From: Bradyrhizobium jicamae
Lineage (GTDB): Bacteria > Pseudomonadota > Alphaproteobacteria > Rhizobiales > Xanthobacteraceae
Assembly (NCBI RefSeq): GCF_018130695.1
Contig: NZ_JAFCJX010000006.1
Span: 248,001 to 312,000, forward strand
DNA: 64,000 nucleotides
Reading direction: 5' to 3'
The notes below the pieces were generated by a model, which worked only from the letters and a program-made list of their open reading frames with translations, ran no database searches and was not told the DNA's origin. Every line of letters begins with the position of its first letter. Positions within the stretch are counted from its first letter, which is position 1. Shown here one piece after another: positions 52,377-62,787 of this stretch. A program made the translations under genes and the position numbers.

Positions 52377-53600
52377 ATGAAACGTATCGTGCTGTTCTGC
52401 GCCGGCGTGGCTGCCGGCATTGGGCTCGTCACCGCGTCGGCCGGATGGCTGCGGTGGCCTGTCGTGTTCCCCACGGCCGCCCAAGACACCGCCGCAAGCG
52501 GCGATGCCAAAGCGCCGGACAAGCATCATGGTCCCGGCCATATCGAGCTTGCGGACGACCAGATCAGGGAGGCCGGCATCACGCTGTCGCCGGTGAGCGG
52601 TGGATTGCTGAAGCGCCACTTCCTGGCCCCGGGCTCGCTGATCCCCGATGCCGACCATATCGGCCGCGTGTCAGTCCGCGTGCTCGCCACCGTTGCCGAG
52701 TTGCGCAAGCGCCTCGGCGACAGCGTCGAGAAGGGCGAGGTCGTCGCCGTGATCGAGAGCCGCGAGGTCGCCGACGCCAAGAGCGAATACCTCGCCGCGC
52801 GCCTGACCAATGACCTGCAGCAGACACTCTACAACAGGCAGAAGATTTTGGTCGAAAGCCGCACCGTCTCGGAGAACGAGTTCCTGCGCACCCGCCTCAC
52901 CGCCAACGACGCCCAGATCAAGCTCGATGGCGCGCGGCAAAAACTGTTCGCGCTTGGCCTCTCCGAAAGCGAGATCACCGACCTGCCGAACCAGCCGGCG
53001 GAAAGCCTGCGAAAGCAATCGCTGCGCGCACCGATCTCGGGCCGCATTTCCGAGCGGCGCGTCGATCTCGGCGGGTTGATCGGCCGCGAGGGCCAGGAGA
53101 GCGAGCTGTTCGTCATCGTCAATCTCGACGACATCTGGGTCGATCTCGCGGTGTCACCGGAAGACATCGCAGCGGTGCGCGAAGGCGTACCGGTGAAGAT
53201 CCGCGCCATCGGCAGCGATGACGAGGCCAGCGCTGACGTGATCTTCGTCAGCCCCCTGCTCGACCGCGAGACCCGCAACGCCCGCGTCATCGCGACCTTG
53301 CCCAACAAGGATCACCGCTGGAAGCCCGGCACCTTCATCACCGCGGAAGTCCCGCTCGGCGGCGCACCGTCGAACGTGATGATCTCCAAGAAGGCCCTGC
53401 AGACCATCAAGGGCACGCCGACCGTCTTCGTCCGCAATACCGACGGTTTTGAGGCCCGGTCCGTCCGTACCGGCCGCGAGGATGACGACGACATCGAGAT
53501 CGTAAATGGCCTGTCACCCGGGGAGACCATCGCCATCGACAACAGCTTTGTGCTGAAGGCCGAACTGGAGAAGGGTGAAGCGGAGCACGACCATGATTGA
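52377..53600 (+). CDS. czcB: CzcB-like periplasmic adaptor of RND efflux
   Basis: A 407-residue membrane fusion protein. A signal/anchor (about residues 1-25), a His-containing segment HHGPGHIELADDQ, the lipoyl and hairpin domains (ESREVADAKSEYLAARLTND, then LRAPISGRISERRVDLGG) and beta-barrel strands (VIFVSPLLDRETRNARVIAT) follow in order. It bridges the inner-membrane pump to an outer-membrane channel. GGAGAGG lies six bases before the ATG. Its stop overlaps the CzcA start by eight bases, so they are coupled. Confidence 0.93.
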   Translation: MKRIVLFCAGVAAGIGLVTASAGWLRWPVVFPTAAQDTAASGDAKAPDKHHGPGHIELADDQIREAGITLSPVSGGLLKRHFLAPGSLIPDADHIGRVSVRVLATVAELRKRLGDSVEKGEVVAVIESREVADAKSEYLAARLTNDLQQTLYNRQKILVESRTVSENEFLRTRLTANDAQIKLDGARQKLFALGLSESEITDLPNQPAESLRKQSLRAPISGRISERRVDLGGLIGREGQESELFVIVNLDDIWVDLAVSPEDIAAVREGVPVKIRAIGSDDEASADVIFVSPLLDRETRNARVIATLPNKDHRWKPGTFITAEVPLGGAPSNVMISKKALQTIKGTPTVFVRNTDGFEARSVRTGREDDDDIEIVNGLSPGETIAIDNSFVLKAELEKGEAEHDHD

Positions 53601-56600
53601 GCGGATCATCGACTTCTCGATCCGGCACCGCTGGGTCGTCGTCACGCTCGCTGCGATCCTGATGCTGCTCGGCGGCTTCGCGCTGACCCGGCTGCCGATC
53701 GACGCCGTGCCCGACATCACCAACAAGCAGGTGCAGATCAACACCACGGCGCCCGCGCTGTCGCCGGCCGAGATCGAGAAGCAGATCACCTTTCCGATCG
53801 AAACGGCGCTGGCCGGAGCGCCCGGGCTCGAGAGCACCCGCTCGCTGTCGCGCAACGGCTTTTCGCAGATCACGGCCGTGTTCAGCGAATCCACCGATAT
53901 CTATTTCGCACGTCAGCAGATCGGCGAGCGCCTGACCGAGGTCCGCGCCCGCCTGCCGCAGGGCATCGAGCCGCGGATCGGCCCGACCTCCACGGGGCTC
54001 GGCGAAATCTACATGTGGACCGTGCACTATTCCGGCGAGAAGGCACCGACCGACGGCGCGCCCGGCCTGCAGAGCGATGGCCGCTTCCTGACCGCCGACG
54101 GCCAGGTGCTGCGCAGTGACGTCGAGAAGGACGCGTACCTGCGCACCGTGCAGGACTGGATCATCAAGCCGCAGATCAAGATGGTGGCTGGCGTCGCCGG
54201 CGTCGATTCGATCGGCGGCTACCTCAAGCAGTACCAGGTGCATCCCGACGCGGCGAAGCTGATCGCGCTCGGGCTGACCTTCGCCGACGTCGCCAAGGCG
54301 ATCGAGGGCAACAATGTCAGCCGCGGCGCGCGCTACATCGAGCGCAACGGCGAAGGCTTTGTGGTGCGCTCCGGCGGCCGGCTGGAGAATATCGACGAGC
54401 TGGGCGCCGTCGTCGTCACCACCCGCGGCGGCGTTCCCGTCCGCATCCGCGATCTCGCCACGCTCTCGATCGGCGGCGAGACACGAACCGGTAGCGCCAG
54501 CGAGAACGGACGTGAGGTCGTGGTCGGAACCGCGTTGATGCTGATCGGCGCCAACAGCCGGTCGGTATCGGCGGCGGTCGACGCCAAGCTGCGCGCCATC
54601 GCGCCGTCGCTGCCGCCGGGCGTCGAGGTCAAGACCTTGCTCGATCGCACCCAGCTGGTCGACGCCACCATCGGTACCGTGACGCGCAATCTGAGCGAAG
54701 GCGCGCTGCTCGTCATCGCGGTGCTATTCCTGCTGCTCGGCAATTTCCGCGCGGCGCTAATCACCGCCCTCGTGATCCCGCTCGCAATGCTGATGACTGC
54801 GATCGGCATGTGGCAGGGCCGCATCAGCGCCAATCTGATGAGCCTCGGCGCGCTGGATTTCGGCCTGATCGTCGACGGCGCGGTCATCGTCACCGAGAAC
54901 AGCCTGCGACATCTCGCTGAAAAGCAGCAGGCGCTCGGGCGCATCCTCACCCGCGACGAACGGCTCGCGACGGTCCGCGCGTCCGCCGTCGAGATGGTGC
55001 AGCCAAGCCTCTACGGCCAGGCCATCATCCTGCTCGTCTACGTGCCGCTCCTCACCTTCACCGGCGTCGAAGGCAAGATGTTCGAGCCCATGGCCCTCAC
55101 GGTCATCCTGGCGCTCGCCGCGGCCTTCGTGCTGTCGCTGACACTGGTGCCGGCCTTGATCGCGCTCGCCATCACCGGCCGCGTGCAGGAGAAGGAAAAC
55201 CGCCTGGTCGCGGGCCTGAAGCGCATCTATCGGCCGCTGCTGCGCCGCTCGATTGTGACGCCGATACCGGTGATCGCCATCGCCGTCGTGCTGTTCGCGG
55301 CCGCGCTGTTCGGCTTCGCCCGTCTTGGCCAGGAGTTCATCCCCTCGCTCGACGAGAAAAACATCGCGATGCATGCGCTGCGGATTCCGAGCACGGCGTT
55401 GTCGCAGTCGCAGACGATGCAGCTGTCGGTCGAGAAAACCGTGAGCCGCTTTCCGCAGGTGTCGTTCGTGTTCTCCAAGACCGGCACGGCAGAAGTCGCG
55501 AGCGATCCGATGCCGCCGAATGCCTCCGACACCTTCATCATCCTCAAGCCCCGCGAGCAATGGCCCGATCCATCGCTGACCAAGGACCAGCTGATCGAGG
55601 ACATATCGAAAGCCGTCGGCCGGCTACCCGGCAATGTCTATGAGTTCACCCAGCCGATCCAGATGCGCTTCAACGAGCTGCTGGCCGGCGTCCGCGGCGA
55701 TATCGCGGTGAAGATCTTCGGCGATGAGTTTGCGCCGATGCTGAAGGCCGCCAATGAGGTGGCGGCGAGCCTGCGCGCGGTTCACGGCGCAACCGACGTC
55801 AAGGTGGAACAGGCCGGCGGGCTTCCCGTGCTCGAGATCAAGGTCGACAAGGCCGCCATCGCGCGGCGCGGCCTCAGCGTCTCCGCGGTGCAGGACGTGA
55901 TCGGCGCCGCGGTCGGCGGCCAGGAGGCCGGCGTGGTGTTCGAGGGCGATCGCAGCTTTGACATCGTGGTCCGGCTGCCCGAGAGCGTTCGCTCCGACCT
56001 CGAGGCGCTCAGTAATTTGCCGGTCGCGCTGCCGAAGGCGATGCCGACGGCGCCGGTGCAGAGCCTGCCGCTCAACCGTGTCGCGCAATTCTCGTTCACG
56101 GAGGGGCCGAACCAGATCAGCCGCGAGAACGGCAAACGCCGCATCGTGGTCACGGCCAATGTCCGCGGCCGTGATCTCGGCTCGGTTGTCGAGGAGGCGC
56201 AGGCCCGGGTCGCGCAAAACGTGAAACTGCCACCCGGCTACTGGATGACCTGGGGCGGCCAGTCCGAGAATCTCGCAGCAGCGCGGCAGCGGCTTGGTCT
56301 CGTCGTGCCGGCCTGCTTTGCGATGATCTTCCTGCTGCTGCTTGCGGCGATGGGCTCGGCGCGCGACGCGCTGCTGGTGTTCAGCGCGGTGCCGCTGGCG
56401 CTCACCGGCGGCGTTGCCGCGCTCTGGCTACGCGGCATGCCGTTCTCGATCTCGGCTGCGGTCGGCTTCATCGCGCTATCGGGGGTCGCCGTGCTGAACG
56501 GACTGGTGATGCTGAGCTTCATTCGTCAGCTGCGCGCGCAAGGCCTGCCGCTCGCGGCCGCGATCGAGCAAGGCGCCCTCACCCGCTTCCGCCCCGTTGT

Positions 56601-56817
56601 CATGACCGCGCTGGTGGCCTCGCTCGGCTTCGTGCCGATGGCGTTTGCGACCGGCACCGGCGCCGAGGTGCAGAAGCCGCTGGCCACCGTCGTGATCGGC
56701 GGCCTGATCAGCGCAACCCTGCTGACGCTCGCGGTTCTGCCTGCGCTCTATGCGCGATATGGTCATGCGCGAAGCGGTGCACGGAGCGGGAGTGTTGCCG
56801 TTCAGCCGGCCGAATGA
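53593..56817 (+). CDS. czcA: CzcA-type heavy-metal RND efflux pump
   Basis: A 1074-residue proton-driven cation exporter. It starts MIERIIDFSIRHRWVVVTLA, has the large periplasmic loops and TM4 signature GALDFGLIVDGAVIVTENSL, with Asp, Asp and Glu as in the CzcA (HME1) proton relay for Zn/Co/Cd rather than the CusA pattern for Cu/Ag. Another region, QSENLAAARQRLGLVVPACF, leads into the late helices. The start at 53593 overlaps czcB. No outer-membrane CzcC partner is adjacent. Confidence 0.95.
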   Translation: MIERIIDFSIRHRWVVVTLAAILMLLGGFALTRLPIDAVPDITNKQVQINTTAPALSPAEIEKQITFPIETALAGAPGLESTRSLSRNGFSQITAVFSESTDIYFARQQIGERLTEVRARLPQGIEPRIGPTSTGLGEIYMWTVHYSGEKAPTDGAPGLQSDGRFLTADGQVLRSDVEKDAYLRTVQDWIIKPQIKMVAGVAGVDSIGGYLKQYQVHPDAAKLIALGLTFADVAKAIEGNNVSRGARYIERNGEGFVVRSGGRLENIDELGAVVVTTRGGVPVRIRDLATLSIGGETRTGSASENGREVVVGTALMLIGANSRSVSAAVDAKLRAIAPSLPPGVEVKTLLDRTQLVDATIGTVTRNLSEGALLVIAVLFLLLGNFRAALITALVIPLAMLMTAIGMWQGRISANLMSLGALDFGLIVDGAVIVTENSLRHLAEKQQALGRILTRDERLATVRASAVEMVQPSLYGQAIILLVYVPLLTFTGVEGKMFEPMALTVILALAAAFVLSLTLVPALIALAITGRVQEKENRLVAGLKRIYRPLLRRSIVTPIPVIAIAVVLFAAALFGFARLGQEFIPSLDEKNIAMHALRIPSTALSQSQTMQLSVEKTVSRFPQVSFVFSKTGTAEVASDPMPPNASDTFIILKPREQWPDPSLTKDQLIEDISKAVGRLPGNVYEFTQPIQMRFNELLAGVRGDIAVKIFGDEFAPMLKAANEVAASLRAVHGATDVKVEQAGGLPVLEIKVDKAAIARRGLSVSAVQDVIGAAVGGQEAGVVFEGDRSFDIVVRLPESVRSDLEALSNLPVALPKAMPTAPVQSLPLNRVAQFSFTEGPNQISRENGKRRIVVTANVRGRDLGSVVEEAQARVAQNVKLPPGYWMTWGGQSENLAAARQRLGLVVPACFAMIFLLLLAAMGSARDALLVFSAVPLALTGGVAALWLRGMPFSISAAVGFIALSGVAVLNGLVMLSFIRQLRAQGLPLAAAIEQGALTRFRPVVMTALVASLGFVPMAFATGTGAEVQKPLATVVIGGLISATLLTLAVLPALYARYGHARSGARSGSVAVQPAE

Positions 56818-56953
56818 CGCCGAGCGGCGCTCCACAGGCAAAATCGCGGCTGTTATTCAGCCGTGCCCCCGTTGTAACATTTCTGTCATGTGGCAAAACT
56901 AAACGAAGGCGGCGGCGACCGCCGCGATCTGCTCTCGATGGGGAAACAACAAC

Positions 56954-58786
56954 ATGCGCCGTGCACTCTCACTGCTGTCCGCCAGCCTGATCGCGCTATC
57001 CGCAGGCGCCGCCTCGGCGCAGAACGCCAAGCCGCGCAACCTCATCCTGTTCGTCCCCGACGGCCTGCGCGGCGGCATCGTGACGCCGCAGACCGCGCCC
57101 GCGATGGCCGAGGTCCGCGACAAGGGCGTCAACTTCAAGAACTCGCACTCGCTGTTCCCGACCTTCACGATGGCGAACGGCTCCGCACTGTCGACCGGCC
57201 ATTATCTCGGCGACACCGGCACCTTCTCCAACACGATCTACACCGGTTACAGCTCGGTGCCCGCTGGCGACACCGTCGTGCCCTTCATCGAGAACGACGC
57301 GGTGCTCGCCGACATCGATGACCATTTCAACGGCGACTATCTCAACGAGGAGACGCTGCTGAAGATGGCGCGCGGCCAGGGTTTCAGCACGGCCGCCATC
57401 GGCAAGCTCGGCCCGACCTTGCTGTTCGACCACACCGATCGCGGCAAGACCACGATCGTGATCGACGATTCCACCGGCGGCAAGACCGGCGTGCCGCTCT
57501 CCGACGAGATGAAGGACGCGCTGACCAAGGCGGGTCTGCCGGTAGCGACGCCGCCGCGCGGCGAGAATTCCAAGGCCGGCGACGCCAAGACCCCGGGCAC
57601 GACCAGCGCGAATGTTGCGCAGCAGGCCTACATGGCCGACGTCGCCACCAAGGTCGTGCTGCCGATGTTCAAGGCGCGCAACAAGCCGTTCGTGCTGGTG
57701 TTCTGGTCGCGCGATCCCGACGGCAGCCAGCACAACACCGGCGACAGCCTCAACACCATCACGCCCGGCATCAACGGCCCGACCTCGATGGCCGGCATCA
57801 AGAATGCCGACAACAATCTCGCCCAGCTGCGCAAGGCGCTCGACGAGCTCGGCCTCGCCGCCGACACCAACATCATGATCTCCTCGGACCACGGCTTCTC
57901 GACGATCTCGAAGGAGAGCAAGACGAGCCCCTCGGCGAAAATTTCCTATGACGACACGCCGAAGGATTTCCTGCCGATGGGCTTCCTCGCGATCGATCTC
58001 GCGAAGGCGCTGAACCTGCCGCTCTACGATCCCAACGACAAAAACGCCAAGGTCGCCGACAACGCGCATCCGAAGGCCGGCAACGGCGTGCTCGGCCAGG
58101 ATCCGACCAAGCCCGAAATCGTGATCGCGACCAATGGCGGCTCGGACCTGATCTATCTGCCCGGCAAGGACAACAAAAAGCTCGCCGACCGCGTCATCAA
58201 GGCGCTGATCGAGCAGGACTATGTCAGCGGCCTGTTCGTCGACGACAAGCTCGGCCGCTTCCCCGGTACGCTGCCGATGTCGGCGCTCAACCTGAAGGGC
58301 AAGGCGGTGACACCTCACCCGGCGATCGTGGTCAACTTCCGCTCCTGGTCGAGCGGCTGCGAGATCCCGACTAACTGCTCGGTGCAGGTCGCCGACACCA
58401 TCCTGCGCCAGGGCCAGGGCATGCATGGCAGCTTCAGCCGCGGCGACACCTTCAACTTCACCGCCGCGATCGGCCCGGACTTCAAGGCCGGCCATGTCGA
58501 CGCGCTTCCCGTCAGCAATGCCGACGTCGGCATGACCGCCGCCAAGCTGCTCGGCCTGCGCGCGCCCAACAATGGCGGCCTGATCGGGCGGGTGATGTCG
58601 GAGGCGCTGCCGAACGGTATCGTGCCGAAGATGGCCGACGGCACCATCACCTCGAAGCCTGCAGCCAACGGCCTGCGCACCGTGCTGAAATTCCAGCGCG
58701 TGCTCTCGACCCGCTACTTCGACGTCGCGGGATTCCCGGGGCGGACGCTGGGGCTCGAGGGCGAACAGAAAACGGCGAGGAAGTGA
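56954..58786 (+). CDS. Secreted alkaline-phosphatase/nucleotide-pyrophosphatase superfamily protein
   Basis: A 610-residue protein with a signal peptide (about residues 1-23). The alkaline phosphatase/NPP fold is indicated by RNLILFVPDGLRGGIVTPQ (first metal-binding Asp), NGSALSTGHYLGDTG with the nucleophile-containing segment, and SSDHGFSTIS (Asp-His pair). Later HPKAGNGVLGQDP and MHGSFSRGDTFNFTA complete further metal sites. The nucleophile cannot be named with certainty. Its substrate could be phosphonate, nucleotide or sulfate ester. GGGGAAACAACAAC precedes the ATG. Confidence 0.88.
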   Translation: MRRALSLLSASLIALSAGAASAQNAKPRNLILFVPDGLRGGIVTPQTAPAMAEVRDKGVNFKNSHSLFPTFTMANGSALSTGHYLGDTGTFSNTIYTGYSSVPAGDTVVPFIENDAVLADIDDHFNGDYLNEETLLKMARGQGFSTAAIGKLGPTLLFDHTDRGKTTIVIDDSTGGKTGVPLSDEMKDALTKAGLPVATPPRGENSKAGDAKTPGTTSANVAQQAYMADVATKVVLPMFKARNKPFVLVFWSRDPDGSQHNTGDSLNTITPGINGPTSMAGIKNADNNLAQLRKALDELGLAADTNIMISSDHGFSTISKESKTSPSAKISYDDTPKDFLPMGFLAIDLAKALNLPLYDPNDKNAKVADNAHPKAGNGVLGQDPTKPEIVIATNGGSDLIYLPGKDNKKLADRVIKALIEQDYVSGLFVDDKLGRFPGTLPMSALNLKGKAVTPHPAIVVNFRSWSSGCEIPTNCSVQVADTILRQGQGMHGSFSRGDTFNFTAAIGPDFKAGHVDALPVSNADVGMTAAKLLGLRAPNNGGLIGRVMSEALPNGIVPKMADGTITSKPAANGLRTVLKFQRVLSTRYFDVAGFPGRTLGLEGEQKTARK

Positions 58787-58827
58787 TCCCCGCCGCTCGC
58801 TGAATTCAACTCGATCGGGATGATCGC

Positions 58828-59409
58828 TTAGATGATCCCGATGTCGAGCACGCTCGGCAGCTGGGCTGCGAGCGGCAGCGCGGTGGCGCCAACCAGGGTT
58901 GCGACCATCGCGGTCAGCGCGCGATTGCTGCGGCGCTTGCCCTGCATCTGGCCGGCGATCCACTCCAGAACCTTGGTGTCGATGTTGGTCGCCTTCTTCG
59001 GCGCCCAGCTCTCGATATCGGTGTCGGGCGCGAGTGCGACCGTGCGCGGCGGCACCGGCAGGCCGGACTCGGAGGCGGCATGATGGGCGATCGCCTTGGC
59101 GAGCAGATCGTCGAAGCGGCCGTCATCGGTCCGCTCGGCGGCTGCCTCGTTGATCTCGAACAGCGCCTCGGCCTCGGCCCGGCTGACGGGCTGATGCTCG
59201 ACCGCGGACGCGGTCAGGATGCGCGCGCACCAGGCGGCGTCATCGGCATCGAGGGCGCGGGAGAAATGGATACGGCCCTTGGTGGTCGGGCCTTCGCCGG
59301 TGATGACGCCGTCGCGGACGATGGTTAGTGCGTGGGCGGCGGTCTTGCGGCAGGACGGTTGCAATGCGCCGCTGGTCAATTCAGCGGCCTTGGTACTTGG
59401 GGCAGACAT
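58828..59409 (-). CDS. Conserved hypothetical protein
   Basis: A 193-residue protein. A soluble N-terminal part (HALTIVRDGVITGEGPTTKG, SRALDADDAAWCARILTASA, EALFEINEAAAERTDDGRFD) is followed by EWIAGQMQGKRRSNRAL and a C-terminal hydrophobic helix (about residues 165-185), suggesting a tail-anchored protein. The region AKAIAHHAASESGLPVPP may form a TerB-like helical bundle; this is uncertain. The ATG at 59409 is chosen over 59454. Confidence 0.75.
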   Translation of the reverse strand: MSAPSTKAAELTSGALQPSCRKTAAHALTIVRDGVITGEGPTTKGRIHFSRALDADDAAWCARILTASAVEHQPVSRAEAEALFEINEAAAERTDDGRFDDLLAKAIAHHAASESGLPVPPRTVALAPDTDIESWAPKKATNIDTKVLEWIAGQMQGKRRSNRALTAMVATLVGATALPLAAQLPSVLDIGII

Positions 59410-59799
59410 AATGAGACTTCTCAATTCCCTATCTTTGATGACCAGCTTTTCCATGCGGGCGTAAACGAGTGGTTAAGGATTCGAAACCCGTTTCCCAACA
59501 TTTCGAGATGGTTGCTGTTTGGTCGCTATGACCCCTGTCATGGTTCGGTCGTATAGCACCCGGGGCCGGCGTGATGGCGGCGATATCAGGCAATATCTGG
59601 GCAAATCCAAGCTTTTCGTCTCGCGTTGTTATTTCGCCGCAGGGGCATGGATCGAAGGAAAATGCTAGAAGTTCCCACTCAGGGAGAAGGATTTCACCTT
59701 TTGCGGAACCGGGTTCACTTACGCCCCGCCGCGCCTTATACTCTTCGTATCACCTCGAACATAAATTCATCAGCAACTTCAACGACATGAGGTAGAACC
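59410..59799. other. Divergent intergenic region with the peroxiredoxin promoter
   Basis: No gene is evident in 390 bases. The promoter of the peroxiredoxin gene lies at 59714-59742. The remainder shows no clear signals. Confidence 0.6.
59714..59742 (+). promoter_or_regulatory. Sigma-70 promoter of the peroxiredoxin gene
   Basis: TTCACT (59714-59719), a 17-base spacer and TATACT (59737-59742), about 58 bases before the start codon. The -10 matches five of six consensus positions. Confidence 0.55.
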
Positions 59800-60459
59800 A
59801 TGGCACTCCCCATCGGCACCACCGCCCCCGATTTCGAAGCCCAGACCACCGAGGGCAAAATCAAATTCCACGACTGGATCGGCAACAGCTGGGCGATGCT
59901 GTTCTCGCACCCCAAGGACTTCACCCCGGTCTGCACCACCGAACTCGGCGCGCTGGCCCGCCTGAAGCCGGAATTCGACAAGCGCGGCGTCAAGCTGATG
60001 GGCCTCTCGGTGGACCCGGTCGACCGCCACGCCAAATGGGCCGAGGACATCAAGGAGACCCAGGGTGCCGCGCCGAACTACCCGATGATCGGCGACACCG
60101 ACTACAACGTCTCCAAGCTCTACGACATGCTGCCGGCCTCGACCTCCGGCGATCCCCTGACCCGTACGCCTGCCGACAACCAGACGGTCCGCAACGTGTT
60201 CGTCATCGGGCCTGACAAGAAAATCAAGCTCGTCATGGTCTATCCGATGACCACCGGCCGTAACTTCCAGGAGATCCTGCGCTCGATCGACTCGCTGCAG
60301 ATGACGGCCAAGCATCGCGTCGCGACGCCGGCCGACTGGAAGCACGGCGAGGACGTCATCATCGCGGGCTCGGTCAGCGACGACGAGGCCAAGACGATTT
60401 ACCCGCAGGGGTGGAAGGCGCCGAAGCCCTACATCCGCATCGTACCGCAGCCGAAGTAA
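59800..60459 (+). CDS. 1-Cys peroxiredoxin (Prx6 type)
   Basis: A 219-residue thioredoxin-fold peroxidase. The single Cys45 lies in the family motif DFTPVCTTELGALARLKPEF; no other Cys occurs in the protein. The conserved Arg in TRTPADNQTVRNVFVIGPD and the C-terminal GWKAPKPYIRIVPQP are typical of Prx6/1-Cys enzymes. It reduces peroxides, with glutathione or ascorbate-like reductants as donor in the family. A promoter is visible 58 bases upstream. Confidence 0.96.
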   Translation: MALPIGTTAPDFEAQTTEGKIKFHDWIGNSWAMLFSHPKDFTPVCTTELGALARLKPEFDKRGVKLMGLSVDPVDRHAKWAEDIKETQGAAPNYPMIGDTDYNVSKLYDMLPASTSGDPLTRTPADNQTVRNVFVIGPDKKIKLVMVYPMTTGRNFQEILRSIDSLQMTAKHRVATPADWKHGEDVIIAGSVSDDEAKTIYPQGWKAPKPYIRIVPQPK

Positions 60460-60461
60460 GT

Positions 60462-60863
60462 TCAAGTCCGCGGCACCAGCCAGTCGGCAATCAACAGCGC
60501 GGCGGTCGATGAGACCGCCGTGACCGCCGCGCCCCAGCCGACGTCGACAATCGCGACCGGCCAGGTCCAGTGCCTCAAGAGCGACAGCGACGTCAGGTCG
60601 AAGGTCGCGTAGCAAAACAGCCCGAACAGCGCGCCATAGAGCAGCGTCGACGGCCAGCTTGCGCCCTGCCCGCCGCTGACGAAGATCACCGTTCCCGCGA
60701 CATAGAGCAGATAGAACAGGATCGCCGGCGCGAGCTTGATCTCGCCCAGCATGTTGCCGACTTGCGATGTGAAGAAGTCCTTGGCGACGATGCCGAGGAA
60801 CAGGAAGTCCAGCGGCACCAGCACCAGCAGCGTCGCCAGATAGAGCACGGCGTATCGATTCAC
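60462..60863 (-). CDS. DUF2177 family membrane protein
   Basis: A 133-residue protein with four membrane helices (YAVLYLATLLVLVPLDFLFL, then LAPAILFYLLYVAGTVIFVS, and two more). The DFLFLG and GALFGLFCYATFDLTSLSLL motifs are DUF2177 hallmarks. The start is GTG at 60863 with GGAG seven bases upstream. It is convergent with the peroxiredoxin (2-base gap). The function is unknown. Confidence 0.92.
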   Translation of the reverse strand: MNRYAVLYLATLLVLVPLDFLFLGIVAKDFFTSQVGNMLGEIKLAPAILFYLLYVAGTVIFVSGGQGASWPSTLLYGALFGLFCYATFDLTSLSLLRHWTWPVAIVDVGWGAAVTAVSSTAALLIADWLVPRT

Positions 60864-60939
60864 GGATATCTCCGTCCCCGCAGGCTGCGGACGTCATAGT
60901 TACGTCCGACTGGCCGGCGGGTTTCACGGTCCGCAGTGC

Positions 60940-62676
60940 TCAGGCCGCCCGCACCCCGTCGAGGAATTTCTGCACCTCGCCCTTCAGGTGCAGGCTTTCC
61001 TTGGACAGCGCCTGGGCCGAGGCGAACATCCGGCTCGAGGTCTCGCCGGTCTCGTTGGCGCCCTGGGCTGCATTGCGGACATTGGCGGCGACGTCGGCGG
61101 TGCCGCTGGCAGCAGCCCGCACGCTCTGGGCGATGTTGGCGGTCGCGCCGCGCTGCTGCTCGACGGCGGCCGAGATCGAGGTCGCGATGTCGCTGATGCG
61201 CTCGATGGTCTGGCCGATCGCCTTGATGGCGCCGACCGACTCTTCGGTTGCGGTCTGCATCTGCGCGATCTGGCTGGAAATCTCCTCGGTCGCCTTCGCG
61301 GTCTGGCCGGCGAGGCTCTTGACCTCCTGCGCCACCACCGCAAAGCCGCGGCCCGCGTCGCCAGCGCGCGCCGCCTCGATCGTGGCGTTCAGCGCCAGCA
61401 AATTCGTCTGCTCGGCGATCGAGGTGATCAGCTTGACAACGTCCCCGATCCGGGCGCCCGCCTCCGACAATTCGGTGATGCGTGCGTCGGTCGCGTTGGC
61501 CTGCTTGACGGCGTCGGCCGCGATGCCGTTCGACTCCTGCACCCGGCGGGTGATCTCGGCGATCGAGTTCGAGAGCTCGTCGGAGGCGGCCGCCGCCGTG
61601 CGCACGTGGTCGGAGGCGATCTCCGAGGCATTGGCGGATTCCTGCGACAGGCCGGCGGTGGTCCGCGCCGCGTCGGTGAGCTGGCTTGCCACGCGCTCGA
61701 ACTCGCTGGACGAAGTGAGCACCTTGTCGAGGATGCCGCCGACGCCCGACTGGAACGCGTCGACGAAGCGACGCAGCTCGACCTTGCGCTGCTCGGTGGC
61801 CGCGACCGCAGCTGCCGTCTGCTCGTCGCGCATCTTGCGGCGCTCCAGCGAGTTGTTCTTGAACACCGCGACGGTGCGCGCGATCTCGCCGATCTCGTCG
61901 GCGCGGTGGTCGCAATCGATCACGACGTCGTTGTTGCCTTCGGCGATCGCGGTCAGCGATTTCGTCACCGAGCTCAGCGGCTTCGTCACCCGACGCACCA
62001 GCAGCATGGTCAGCATCAGCACCAGCAGCACGGCAACGCCGGCCGCGATCAGCATGTTGCGCAGCGCTTCCGCCAGCATCGCGTCGAGCTGCTCCATCGG
62101 AATGCCGACATAGAGCACGCCGATCACCTTTCCGGCCGGCCCGACGACGGGATAATAGGCCGTCATGAACGACTTGCCGAACAGATTGGCCGGCCCCTTA
62201 TAGGCCTCGCCCCGCCGCAGCGGTGCTTGCCCGGGATGATCGGCCGCGAGCTGGGTACCGACGGCGCGCTCGCCGTCCTGCTTCTTCACATTGGTGGAGC
62301 GGCGGACGAACTGGCCGGAGGCATCGTCATAGACGAACAGGGTCGCATTGCCGCCGACATAGGACACCGCGCGGTCGACGATCGCATGGTCCTTGAATTC
62401 GGGCATCTTCGGGGCTTCGGCGCGGACGACGGCACCGTCCTTCAGCGTGATCCTGGCCTCGCCAAAACTCTCGCCGAACGCCAGCGCCAGGGTGCGCAGA
62501 TTGACCTCGACGTCACGGCGCGCGCGATCGGCGAATTCCTCGGACAGCGACCAATAGGCGGCGCCGATCACCAGTGCGGTATTGACCGCGATCAGGAAGA
62601 CCGCGCTGACCACAGCTTTCGTGCCGAGCTTGAGCTTCAGCGAAGGCAGGTACTTCCCAATCGACGACGCGGCCAT
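60940..62676 (-). CDS. Methyl-accepting chemotaxis protein
   Basis: A 578-residue transmembrane chemoreceptor. TM1 lies at about residues 20-40, a periplasmic sensor with a Cache-like fold ([20 protein letters not shown]) at about 45-200, and TM2 at about 205-225. A HAMP domain ([20 protein letters not shown]) follows. The cytoplasmic signalling domain is conserved with the hairpin tip [20 protein letters not shown] and the [20 protein letters not shown] turn. No C-terminal pentapeptide for CheR is seen. The ATG at 62676 has AGGGG nine bases upstream. Confidence 0.95.
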   Translation of the reverse strand: MAASSIGKYLPSLKLKLGTKAVVSAVFLIAVNTALVIGAAYWSLSEEFADRARRDVEVNLRTLALAFGESFGEARITLKDGAVVRAEAPKMPEFKDHAIVDRAVSYVGGNATLFVYDDASGQFVRRSTNVKKQDGERAVGTQLAADHPGQAPLRRGEAYKGPANLFGKSFMTAYYPVVGPAGKVIGVLYVGIPMEQLDAMLAEALRNMLIAAGVAVLLVLMLTMLLVRRVTKPLSSVTKSLTAIAEGNNDVVIDCDHRADEIGEIARTVAVFKNNSLERRKMRDEQTAAAVAATEQRKVELRRFVDAFQSGVGGILDKVLTSSSEFERVASQLTDAARTTAGLSQESANASEIASDHVRTAAAASDELSNSIAEITRRVQESNGIAADAVKQANATDARITELSEAGARIGDVVKLITSIAEQTNLLALNATIEAARAGDAGRGFAVVAQEVKSLAGQTAKATEEISSQIAQMQTATEESVGAIKAIGQTIERISDIATSISAAVEQQRGATANIAQSVRAAASGTADVAANVRNAAQGANETGETSSRMFASAQALSKESLHLKGEVQKFLDGVRAA

Positions 62677-62787
62677 AAGATCAATCCCCTGAAAGCCCAA
62701 CATTTGATGGGTTTTGTTTACGATCGGCTTAATGGTAGTGGGGTCCGGGAACCCGGAAGTTACCGAGACGTTAACGAGGGGTTTTGG

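Noticed and set aside
56996..58963. A 655-codon minus-strand frame opposite the phosphatase-family gene
   Set aside because: Antisense shadow; the plus-strand gene has a signal peptide and family motifs, while this frame is Arg/His-rich without domains.
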